DNA of 64,000 bases, from NCBI RefSeq assembly GCF_030272615.1, contig NC_081408.1:309082450-309146449 (forward strand), read 5' to 3'. Position 1 is the stretch's first letter, and every line of letters begins with the position of its first letter. Position numbers and translations under genes: made by a program. The notes beneath the pieces were generated by a model. The model worked only from the letters and a program-made list of their open reading frames with translations. It was not told the DNA's origin and did not search any database. Below, piece after piece: positions 33,930 to 44,920 of this stretch. Origin of the DNA: Cryptomeria japonica. Its lineage: Eukaryota; Streptophyta; Pinopsida; Cupressales; Cupressaceae.

Positions 33930-35544
33930 TTACGTGAGGCTCTTAAGGGTCTCAATGACCTCAACCTCCAAAAGACTCATTTTGTCAACAACAAACCTAA
34001 GTTCTTTGTAGTCCAAAGTCTGAGTAGCGGCTTTCTTCTTCAGGTTCCCCCTAGTCCGCTTATAAGGGCCAAAATCCACCTGAGAATTATCTTTATCCTC
34101 ATCGACACTAACCAGCATCTAATCCTAACCATCTAGATTATTCACCATTATCTTCATAGCATCAACAGTCTACTTGACAATTATGTGAATATTGAACATA
34201 ATGGTCATGAGAGTAGCCTGGATTTTCTTGCAGTTCTCCTCAATAATGGAGAATCAATCTTCAAACCCTTTCTTCATATGATCAATGCTAGCGACAACTT
34301 TGTTAATACAATCCACAATATATTTTTTCTCTTCCTCAGTCCACTGACCATCACCATTCTATTTTTCTTGATAGGTAGGAATGGCCATAGCTTCCAGCTT
34401 GCTCCCCAAAGCCCTCTGGTTAAGTTTGACCTCTATGAGTTCATGGAAGAGCCACTTAAAAAGGCTGAAAGTATCAATAGCATGGTTTCTAGCCATACCC
34501 ATGATGTCCACATAGTCATCCCTTTTATCACTAAGATCAACACTCTTAGAATGAAGGTCCTTCTGAGCTATAGCCCCAGTATAATTATTCATCTCCTGAT
34601 TAGAAGATGAGGGGGGGATTTCAAAATTCTAACTACCAGGCTCTGGGCTGACTCTCTGATTGGCCGCATTATCCTCATAATTCCCTCTATGACCATCAGA
34701 AGTAGAGGCATCATTACCAGCAGAGGTAGAAGAGGAGGAGATAACAACCTACTTCATACCCTTCTTGCCCTTACCCTTAAGAGGTTTAACTTTAGGAGAA
34801 TTCTCAATTTTAGCTTTTTTAGGAAGAGAGAAAGTCTCATCCTCATACTCTGAGGAGGAATCCTCATCCTCAGACTCCCCAACACTGGTATTATCATTAG
34901 AAGAAGTGGGGATATAAGAAGAAGGGGCAGGAAGGTCCCAAACATGCTTATCAATTAACACCATCAACCCTTCATGAGCGATAGGGAGTTTAACAAGATT
35001 CTTCCTATGATCTCTGAGGCTAGCCCGAAGGGAGACATCAAGAAAAAAGGAAAAGAGACCCGAACATTATGGATGAAATGATTTAACAAAACAAAGTGAT
35101 GGCCATAAACCCTGGTGAAACGCCCATCAAGAGTAAAATAATCCATAAGTACCTTAAGGAGTTTGGCCCAGATGTCCTTGAGAACATTGATATCATAAAA
35201 ACTGGCCATCTTCTTCACCAACTTCCCCTTTTCCTTCTCGGATTTTAGGAAGTTCTCCACTGCAATATCAATATAAGTCCCATCTCTATAATATTTCATG
35301 CTGTCAGAGGAAAGGCTCGTGACTTCAACTATCAATTTCTCATCCACAGTAATTTAACGCCCATGCAAGATAATGGTTCCTTCCTTCCAGTGCTTTCGAA
35401 ATAAGTGGTGACATCCTTGTTAACCCCTTGCAACTTCTCAATGTAGGGAGTGACACCCCCTTTCACCAGCAACTTCCAGATTTTATGGTTCTTCTTCAGC
35501 TGCTCACAGCTTGGAGGCTCAACCCTCTTCCTAGCCCCCCCCAT
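33930..35544 (-). pseudogene. LINE copy 2 ORF3, unknown protein downstream of RNase H
   Basis: Starts ATGGGGGG at 35544 (MGGARKRVEPPS) and runs about 538 codons with frame changes, one near 35347 where GVK-ITVDEKLI is split. The N-terminal region matches copy 1 ORF3: LLVKGGVTPYIEKL, CMGVKITVDEKLIVEVTSLS, and a DYFTLDGRF segment followed by LLNHFIHNVRVSFPFF. An acidic Ser/Glu linker (34749-34967) and an NLS-like PKKAKIEN aligned with PKRVKIEE of copy 1 follow. Then comes a helical region (34359-34592) and a Lys/Glu-rich C-terminus (33930-34118). Function unknown. It lies inside the TSD-bounded LINE. Confidence 0.8.
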
Positions 35545-35728
35545 GATGCTCAGAAAAATCACATAAAACACAACAATCACCCCAAAATGAGAATAACAAG
35601 CAGAAGGGAAAACCACCCACAAAGCATGCGAAATAATAGCACCGTAATTACATCGTCTCTGGCGAACACATACCAAAATGATTAAAAAGGCGATCTTTCT
35701 AGAATCACTACGAGTAATAAAAGCAATA

Positions 35729-38700
35729 TTACTCATTGTCCTTACTGCCTTGAATTCTGTCATGACGGATGAGCATGTAGAGTTGAGTATCCACCCTATC
35801 CTCATTGGTCCACGTAACTTGGCTAGCACTACTAACCCCTTTGTTAGCGAGGCAGTCAGCAACAACATTAGATTCCCTATAAATATGGGATATAATGCAA
35901 CTTTTGAGAGAGTTAATAATATCCCTCACTTTATTAATCCATAACTCCACATTCCAAGAAGGCTTGGATATACTTTTGAGATATTGTATAATATTTTTAG
36001 AATCACCCTCAATCCAAAAATGTTTAAAGTTATGTTGCTTAGCAACATTAAGACCTTGGAAGGCCCCAATGACTTTAGCTAGGTGGTTAGATTGAGTTCC
36101 CAAGGGGAGCGCCACCACTAAAATTAGCATGCCATTATGATCTCTCAACACTCCCCCACAACTAGTTGGCCCAAGGTTACCTTTGGCCGCCCCATCAAAG
36201 TTAATTTTGACCCATCCCTGTGGGGCCTTCTCCAAGCTTAAATGACCCTTTTCTTAGGATTAGTCTTAAGAGTCAAAGAGATATCAATCTGCACCTCCCA
36301 AGCCTTAGCAATCCTGAGTGCATAGTCATTGTAGACCAGTCTATTATGAGGACTAGGCTTTGGGTTTAAAATAGAGAGGTTATAATAATAGCCCGATTGA
36401 TTTTTCTGAAAACAATATCTAGTTGAAGGTAGGCCTCCCTGAAAATGCAGTTGTTACGCTCCTTCCATATTCCCCAAGCAACATGAGGAAAAACAAAAGA
36501 CCAAAGAGACTGTAAGATGTGGTTTTTAGTCCAGCATAATTCCCATCTTTGAAGCACTTGATTCCAGACCTCAACAGAAAAGGGGCAGTACAAGAAGAGA
36601 TGATCAATAGATTCAGCTTCCTGCATACAGAGATAACACTTGTTGGGAATGACAAAACCTCTCTTACATAGATTATCAATAGAAAGGATCTTGTTTAGGA
36701 CAAGGATCCAAAAGAAAATATTGATCTTTGGAATCAAATGTTTAATCCAGACTTTAGACCAAAAAGGGGGTGGAGGAGAATTAACAAATAACAACATTAC
36801 CGAGGCAATAGAGAAGTTGCCAAAAGAAGAGCATCTCCAAACCAATTCATCCTCAGAGTTCTCTTTCTCCAAATAAAAAGAGTTCAAAGAAGACTACAAA
36901 GGCCCAAGGGCGAGATTGACCAAAGAGAGTTTAACCCACCATCCATCAACCCAATAATCCGCCACTTTCAAACCAAAAGAAGCAATACAATCTTCTTTAA
37001 AAGCCCCAAAAGCAGAATCAGAAGCCAACGAAGCCTTACCAATCCAGAAATCATCCCAAAACAAAATACTTCTGCCATTTCCTAATTTCCAACAAGACCC
37101 TAGAAGAATTACATCCCTCGCCTCGATGATATTATTTCAAAGATGAGATCCATTAGGGAGATTCGGGGAATTGAGGAACATCCAAAAGTTCTGACAATCA
37201 TAAAGGTATTTATTATGCCAAAGGGTGTTCCATTCACTTCTACATCCAAAGGTCCTCCAAACTTGCTTAGCAAGAAGAACAAAATGGAAAGATTTGATAC
37301 TCTTGATCCCCAAACCTCCATATCTCTTAGGTTTACACACACTCTCCCAAGCCACGAAAGGATTTCTTTTCCGCTCCTCCATCCCAGACCATAAAAAGCA
37401 TTTTTGGATTTTCTCAATAATATCAACATACTTAGCAAGGATCTTGAATAAGCTCAAAGCATACACCGACAGGTTTTGAAGAGTGGACTTTAGAAGTTGA
37501 ACTTTCCCAGCCTGGCTCAACAAGGCACCTTTCCAACCCACCAATTTCCTAGTAAACCTGTCAATCAGAGAGAGATAGAAATAATTAGGAGACTTAGGCC
37601 CCAAAGGTAATCCCAAATAGGTTGAAGGGAGCGTTCCAACCTGACAACCAAGGATATCAGTAATCTTCTTTTGTCTAGCCTCCGGGGTGTTGATAAAGAA
37701 TATGGAGCTTTTAGTTCTATTTGCCATTTGACTCGAAGCACATTCATAAAGACTTAGGGTAGACTTAATACCTCTAGCTTCACCAACAATCAAGATCCCC
37801 ATTAAGATAGTATCATCAATAAATTACTGATGGGAACAAATCAAACCTACAAAAGAAGGTTTCAAACCTTTTAAGGATCCATTACCCACCTATTTATGAA
37901 TAAATCTTCCCAAGCTCTCTGCCATAATAGTAAATAGGATAGGAGAGATAGGGTTGCCTTGTCTTAAGCCACAAGAAGTTTTGAAAAAATGGGAGCGTGA
38001 CCCATTGATAATAACAACCATGGATACTGTAGAAATAAGTTGCCAAATGAGCTTGATAACCCTATTAGAGAAGCCAAAGGCCACAAGGACTTTCATAAGG
38101 AACACCCAATCAACCCTATCATGAGCCTTAGCAATATAAAGTTTCAAAAGAAAACCTTGATATTAGAAGCATTCAAGGAGTAAATGTTCTTATGGACAGT
38201 AATGATGGACTCTGAGATCTGTCTCCCAGACACAAAACCATTATGTTGAGGAGAAATCAAAAGAGGCAGAATCCCAAGTAACCTTGTCATCAACACCTTG
38301 GATATGATTTTATAGAAAGAATTACACAAGCTAATAGGGCAAAAAAAATCCAGAGAATTGGCTCCCTGATTCTTTGGAGCAAGGACAATAAAGGTATAAT
38401 TAAGTTCCTTAAGCAAAGAACGGGCCCCAAAGAATTCCTTGACAACACTAGAAATATCATCCTCCACAATATCCCAAAAGGTCTGGAAGAAGAACATGGG
38501 GAAGCCATCCGATCCAAAAGCCTTATTGCCATCAAAGGAGAAAAAACCCTTCTTAATCTCTTCATTAGACGGAATAGCAGACAACATTTTGTTTTGGTCA
38601 CCAGTCAAAATATTTAGGATGGAGTCAACAAGACTATTTTAAGCCTTCAGGTCCAGCGCAGGATCAACCTTTAAAAGGTTAGCAAAATAATCCACAACAA

Positions 38701-39888
38701 CTTTGTTAATATCTTAATCATGCTCAAGTTTGATCCCATCTTTAAGAATACGATCAATTCTATTAGCAACTCTGTGATTCAAAGTAGTGATATGAAAGAA
38801 TCTAGTGTTTTTATCTCCAGCATGTAACCAAAGAAACCTGGAGCATTGCTTCCAAAATAACTCCTCTCTTAAGATGACACTATGATATCTTGACATGATA
38901 TCACTTTCCTTAGAGAAATGATTCCCAACATATCCTTCTCTTTGAATTTTCTCTTGGATAAGGCTCGGCTTAGACTGGATAGCCGACTTCATCATAAAAA
39001 TGTCACCAAAGATCTCCTTATTCCACTTTCTGACCTTTTCCTTAACAATTCTGAACTTTTTATCAATGTGAAACAACACAGTCCCATCAATCTCAACATC
39101 CCATCAATTATTTATGCAATCATACAAGCTCGGGTGAGAAAGACACATCTTCTCAAATCTAAAAGGGAATCTCCTTCTCCCTTATTTAGGTTTTGCCACA
39201 AAACTGATGGGATAGTGATCAGATCCACCTCTATGCATCGCCTTCAGAGAGAAAAGATAATGAAGAATTTATTTTGTAGAAATGAGGGACCTGTCCAACC
39301 TAACTTGAATAAGCTCATCACCTACCCTTTTGTTGGTCCAAGTATAGTTAGCTCCTGAAAGGTCCAGATCTATAAGGCATTGATCGTTAATAAAGTCATG
39401 CAAATCTTGTTTGCTATCCAGTTGCATTTGGGACCCCCCAAACTTTTCCAATTCTTGTAGGGGGTATTAAAGTCTCCCATAATAAGCCAAGGAAAATCAG
39501 AATGGTTTCTACAAAAAGAGGAAAGCATCACCCAAAATCTCCTTCTTGAAACCTTATTATTGGGGGCATGAATATTAGACAAAATCCAGGAAAACCCATC
39601 TCTAGTGTGCTTGAACAAAGTAGCAACATGATTGCCATAATCACATAAAGGGATACCTCAAACAAACTGTGAGTTCCATAAGGTGACAAATCCCCCAGAA
39701 GCACTGTCAGAACTACTACCTTGAGATTCACAAAACTTGAAAAAAATGAATTTTTTAACTCTATCCTTAGGCATCTTAGTTTCTTGAATAAGAAGAATAT
39801 CCGGTCTATGATCCCTAGCAAAATTACAAACAACGTCTTATTCATGGGAACTATTAAGCCCCCTAATATTCCAAGATAAAAGTTTCAT
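35729..39888 (-). pseudogene. LINE copy 2 ORF2: APE endonuclease, RT, zf-RVT, RNase H
   Basis: ATG at 39888 opens MKLLSWNIRGLN, keeping the endonuclease Asn that copy 1 lost. An LLIQETKM segment and MGDFNTPY follow, with stops after SSHE and FV. RT spans about 38600-37400: SDGFPMFFFQTFW, a NGFVSGRQI segment, LDIAKAYD degraded to LYIAKAHD so the first catalytic Asp is Tyr, and GLRQGNPISP. An intact FIDD lies at 37812-37823, directly preceded by TAA (37824-37826). The zf-RVT (CYLCMQEAESIDHLFLYC) is near 36600. RNase H (35729-36235) has FDGAAKGN, EGDSKN and ADCLA, but the Glu of AExxG is Lys (LAKVIGAFQGL). Confidence 0.92.
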
Positions 39889-41706
39889 TTCTTACTATGG
39901 GATTGGAAGAGACTTTCATGGCTCATCTTTTGTGATCCATAAGCAATATTTTGGAGACACTCTTGCTCTCTTTGTCATTTTGAATATTTCCTTCCTGCAC
40001 TTTGTTGGGGTCCACAACCCGCCCTAGTTCTGTTTCTAGTGGAGACTCTCATTCTAGATATCATATACGTTTTCTTCTTCCTCCTATCAACTTTCATATA
40101 GGACATATCTTCATCGACCTCAATATCTTCCAGGTTAATATTCTCCTTTTCATTTCTACTCCACTCGACACTTGGAGATTGAGAAATGTCCAGAACTATA
40201 GTATTCAGTTCCATAACTAATAGAATACCATTAAAGTTCAAGATTGAGGAAACCTTTGGAGTTAGGCCCTCAGTAACTAACAAACCAAAAGAAGAACCCA
40301 TCACAAGTGAAGATTGCCTATCTTTGAAAGTACAGTCCAACTGACCCTTTGGTCCAACCAAGCCCTCCAAATCACTACTGATATCACTTACAATAATATT
40401 TCTAGACCCAACATCATTGGACAACTTTACCAACACCTCCCCTTCTTGTAGATAGTCACTCCTATTCTTTTCAACACTAGATTTCACATGTGGTTCAACA
40501 TTACTAATTTTATCCTCCATCTGCTGAGAGGATACAACCTTGGAACCATATTCCCTAGAGACTATCTTCATAGCTTCCTACTCAGGACAAGGGGACTTTA
40601 CCCCAACTTGGATACCCTCTCTAGAGTTACTAGAGCCTACCTCATTCACTCCCATCTCCTCTCCCTTCTCAACCGATTTAGGGTTACTGGAGGCTTCCTC
40701 ATACATATTATCAACTAATTCTTCTCCCTTCTCATCCAGCTTAGTTTTAGATTTCCAAACCCTATGTCCTTTGGGTTTGGAGGCTCCCTTGTCACCATTT
40801 AGAGGGTATCTTTTTGCCCAATGTCTAGATTTTTTACATACAAAACAGACAAAAGGAAATGACTCATATTCGATGGCTTGAGAGAGAGATCCCAACATAG
40901 AGACTAGGTCTATCAAGGATGGGAGGTCCTTAGATCGACCAACCCCGACACAAATACGAGCATAGACCATCCTTTTCCTGGCCGCTATCATAGGATCAAT
41001 CGACGATAGTTCCTTAAGTCAACAACAATACCTTTGAAGATATCCTCATGCCAATATTCCAACAGAAGTCCACGGAGCTTGACCCACACAGGCACAACTT
41101 CGAAGAAAGAGTCAGACATATCCATATTAGGGGTCCATTTCTTTAGGGTAAGAGAGGACCGCCCCATGACCCAATGTCCACCACAAAGAATGGTCGAGAT
41201 ATCTTTAGCACAAGAGAATGCGAAAGAGAAAAACCCCCTCAGAAGGGCCAATGTCTCAACCTGACCCTTAAGCTTCCACCTCTTACTAACAAACACCTTG
41301 ACCAAGTCAATATTAGGTCTCGGGCCTGAAAATTTTCCCACAAGGGTCATATCCATAACAACTATGTTATGATCAATAACTTAATCAGGAATCTCAAGAG
41401 CAACCTTACCGCTATTTTTGTCTGAAATAACAACAACTGGGGGAAAAGAAGTTTTCCCAGTCAGTTTAATCCCAAACAAAGAGGCCCACCAATTTCCTGT
41501 TGCACCAGATAGAAAAGACCACTCCATTTGACTCGAAAAAAAATTCTCCATTCGAGGAGCTCGTGACTCACTCGGAAAGCTCACACCTGGATCTTTAGGC
41601 CTAGGGATCCCATTACCTAGGTCCACCTCCCATTACCTGGGTCCACCTGAAGCCCAGCTATCGGGTCCGTACCGTCCTCAGATTCTTCTTCCCCTTGCTT
41701 TTCCAT
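39885..41706 (-). pseudogene. LINE copy 2 ORF1 (DUF4283-like, zinc knuckle), broken
   Basis: ATG at 41706 opens MEKQGEEESEDGTDP. A 20-bp tandem duplication (41611-41650) then shifts the frame. The DUF4283-like region (40988-41356) has KRWKLKGQVETLALLRGFF, a GGHWVMGRSSL segment and PVWVKLRGLLLEYW, aligning with copy 1. The zinc knuckle near 40820-40870 reads CFVCKKSRHWAKRYP, with the last Cys as Tyr. A Ser/acidic region follows (39975-40571). The frame ends SHSKK with a TGA at 39885-39887 overlapping the ORF2 ATG as ATGA, exactly as in copy 1. Compared with this copy, LINE copy 1 lacks the N-terminus. Confidence 0.87.
41611..41650. repeat. 20-bp tandem duplication in LINE copy 2 ORF1
   Basis: On the minus strand GTGGACCCAGGTAATGGGAG is followed by GTGGACCTAGGTAATGGGAT. 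Since 20 is not a multiple of three, the second unit pushes ORF1 out of frame after VDPGNG; removing one unit would leave the frame open. Confidence 0.85.
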
Positions 41707-41901
41707 TCCGCGAGCAAGAAGAGGGGACTCAAAACCAACCCCTAGTTGTCCCTAAGTCGATCTTTTTGTTGCTGAATTGACCAAAGATTCCCACCTGCAA
41801 CCCTCCTAAGACCCCCAATCCATTCCTGCTCGATAAATAGTGGTGTTCATGGTTCTTGTTTGTTGCTTCTTGATTGCTTTAGATTGATTTGGATTGGAAA
41901 T

Positions 41902-41917
41902 TTTCATGAATTTTGTT
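41902..41917. repeat. 16-bp target-site duplication at the 5' end of LINE copy 2
   Basis: TTTCATGAATTTTGTT, identical to 33690-33705. It sets the 5' boundary about 195 bp upstream of the ORF1 ATG. Confidence 0.88.
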
Positions 41918-43182
41918 ATTTATCACACTCAATTCATAATAAATATATATATTTAATATAAAAAAAATAAAAAAATGTTTGAGATGATTGACAAGTGGCA
42001 AAAAAAAGCCTAAGCTAGAGGGACAATTTCTAGCCCCCCACCTTTTTAGCTCACCTTTTCCACTTGCTCAAATTTGTAGCCCTAAAAAGTAAGGGCTACT
42101 ATTTTTTAAAAAAAAATAGTCTTGTAGCATTTTTTTTGACTTCATAGGACCTATGTACCTTAAAAATAGATCATGAAGCCCTCCTCATGAGACCCCATTC
42201 TTTAAGCAATTTTAAAATTGATTTCAAAATTATAAATTTTCATAAAGTGTGAGATATGAAGATGATGAAGAAAAGACTATATTTATAAACTTTCCAAGGA
42301 AAAGTCAAACAAAAGATGAGGATAAGAATAAAGACCTTAGTTAAGTGAACTATGGAGTCAACTAAATGAAAATTAAAAAGTTGTCAATTCAAAATGATGA
42401 GAGGATAATATTGAACCATTTAATTCAATATATGGATAACAAGATGATTAAATTTCCATTTGAAGACAAATTTAACTTGTGAAAAAAAAGTTTCTAATAT
42501 GAAGATACTTGTAAGAAGATAAATATGAATTATTTATTTTATTTAATAGAATTTTATAGAAATTTTTATTTAGAAATCTATAATTAACTATCATTTAATT
42601 TAAATTTAATATTATTTAATTAATTAGAAAAAATATAAAAAACAATGTGATAAATGATAAATGGTATTAATGGATAATAAAAGATAATTAATTAATTAAT
42701 GATGATAATTAAAAGTCGATAATTGGGAGGATTATTTTTAGTGACTACATTTTGAAGCAATTTTTGAAGCAAACTTTTTAAGTGACATTATTTCAAAGAA
42801 GAGAAAAGTAGCTAAGAATAAAAAATAGAGAAGATGAAGATGATGACAATATGCCTCACTTGGTTAAGACATTGTAAATTAGAAAGATGAGATGATTGAT
42901 GCCCCTTTGAGAGATTATCTATGCATAATTGTATGGGTAATCTATTGAAAGAAGAGATGTAAAGAAAAATATTATTGGTGAAATGATGACGATGATGATG
43001 TGTTATGTCAACTTTGAGTTTAGTAATCTTTATTCACAATGTGTTTAATGTGTATGAAATAAATCTACATTAAATTAAAAAGTACATGGTGTACTCTCAA
43101 CATCGAGGATTCTCATTAAAATACATTAAAGTAGTGTAAGAAGAATTTTTATTTACTTGAATTCAAATTGACTTAAATTAAT
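41918..43182. other. AT-rich stretch, no gene recognised
   Basis: No open frame of note and no repeat partner found in the window. Contains A/T homopolymers and ATTAATTA-type repeats near 42690. Confidence 0.55.
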
Positions 43183-44920
43183 AAATGATAGCTATGGGGA
43201 TGATAGTTTAAAATTGAATTTTAGTTTATAAAAGTAATTCTAAAGGAAGAATATATTCAATTTTATAACCAATGGATCTAATGTGGCTTAAACTCCAATG
43301 ATCTAGTACATTATAAAAGACATCTCACATGTGCCTAAGACTATAATTGTTTATAGACTTGTTGATGTTTCACAATTGAATGTATGGATCTGGGTTATTT
43401 TTATTGGTGTCAATTTGTATTGCACGGTGTAGATCTTGTTAGAATCAAAGATCACTAAGAGAGCGAGGGGGGGGGGGGGGAGGGAATCGGTGATCTATCG
43501 GAAGTTAAAACCACAAACTTATCTAGTATCCATTGGTTAACAATGCATAACAGATATGAGCATAATCAAGCAAAAATAAAAGCACAAATCCACAACACCA
43601 AAAATTTTACGTGGAAACCCGAAAAGGGAAAAACCACAGTGGGACTGGAACTCACAATATTCATATTCTATGGCCAGGAGTACATAAATATTACATAGAT
43701 GGGGGAATGCACTTGCATTCAGGCTCATTGCCTAGAGCTCACTACTCAATTACAATTGCTCGAAGGGCTACAACCCTCAAGGAAGTCTCACTGACTTACA
43801 ATTTGATTACAATAGGAATGTACAATGAAATGAACTCTTAAATAACATCTGACTATGAAAAAATGAGTTTCGATTAAGCTCAAAATCATTGACCGTCTAT
43901 GCTTTGCTGATTACCCTGTTCCGATCTCAATCAGCGACTGGTTGATCTGAAACCAAAATGCACATGTGGAATTGTACTCAATTGCACCAAAACTGATCAT
44001 CACACACCACAACATCAAAAATCAACTGCCAAATCATTCTTATATATCTATCTTGCCACAAAAACAATCTTCTTCATGTCGACTTCAAGAGATGTAATGT
44101 GTAGACCAAGTTGACATCAATCTCGAATAACCCATAGCACCAGACCAAATATAACCACACGCTTCACAAAGGTTTTTTCCAAACATCGAGATCACAAATA
44201 TAATTATCAAACATACCGCAACCATCGAAAATCATTCTGGACTAGCATGTTACCAAAATACCATGTTTCTCTCTTTTCCACTAGTTATATGTTTACCAGT
44301 TACCTCCAACTTCTGGATATGATGAATCATGATCACTGGATTGAATCACCACGAAGTGTTTCCATCAATGACAACCCTAAACAAATAATCAACCACCGGA
44401 AGTCACCTGAAATCACCAGATGAGTGTCAATTTCCAACAGATCTAATCCTATTTGTTTTGCATTGAATACAATTGAATACATGGATTTGGGTTATTTTTG
44501 TCGCCTAATTTACTCAATCTCTATTTCTTGCCTACATTTTATTGGTTATGAAGGAATGATGATATTTAAAAATACATTAGGAAGGCTACCAAACTGTTAT
44601 GGAACAAGTTATCCTAGGCCAACCCAAGGAGATTGAATACACAATCATAATCAAGATTAGAAGGAAACAATAAAGTGTAGAGATTTCCTATGATGATTAT
44701 GTAGGATTTTAATTTCTTTTAGTGTAATAATAAAAATGTTTATCTAAATGCTCCTTTAATGCAATCAACCATTCAACGTTCATGCTTGGTTTTCTTGATG
44801 TGTAAAATGAATGCAATTGAATGCATTTACATACAAGTACACGACAATGCTTGCATGAAACATGCACCACATAATCTCAAGACAAAATTTGAATTTGGGA
44901 ATTTTAGGAGTAAGATTTGG
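43183..44920 (+). repeat. Unclassified dispersed repeat, copy B, split by a solo LTR
   Basis: The parts 43183-43436 and 44445-44920 together match copy A at 32740-33430 in order and orientation, while 43437-44439 is a later LTR insertion. Frames such as 44759-44974 arise inside it and have no recognisable domain. With copy A it flanks LINE copy 2 at a distance of about 10 kb. Confidence 0.8.
43437..44439 (-). mobile_element. Solo LTR of copia type
   Basis: TGTTAGAATC...TTTCCAACA, 1003 bp, flanked by the 5-bp TSD GATCT (43432-43436 and 44440-44444). Near its left end it carries a long G-tract followed by GGGAATCGGTGA. About 170 bp in it has GTGGAAACCC and GGGAAAAACCACAGTGGGA, as in the LTRs at 17665, 48802 and 54682. 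The orientation is taken from the coding copia at 50479-54640, whose LTRs read the same way. The frame at 43611-43841 is LTR sequence, not a gene. Confidence 0.87.

Larger units (their letters stand above)
33706..41901 (-). mobile_element. LINE (plant L1-like) copy 2, three-ORF type, near full length
   Basis: About 8.2 kb between 16-bp TSDs. On the minus strand: 5' UTR of about 195 bp, ORF1 (41706-39885), ORF2 (39888-35729), short spacer, ORF3 (35544-33930), T/G-rich 3' UTR and an end resembling that of copy 1 (GTTTTTGCCTTAATCCAAAA against GTTTTTGGCTACTTTTATTATCAAAA). Protein-level divergence from copy 1 is large in all three ORFs, so they are different subfamilies or old insertions, not a duplication of one locus. 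Many frameshifts and stops make it inactive. Confidence 0.92.
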
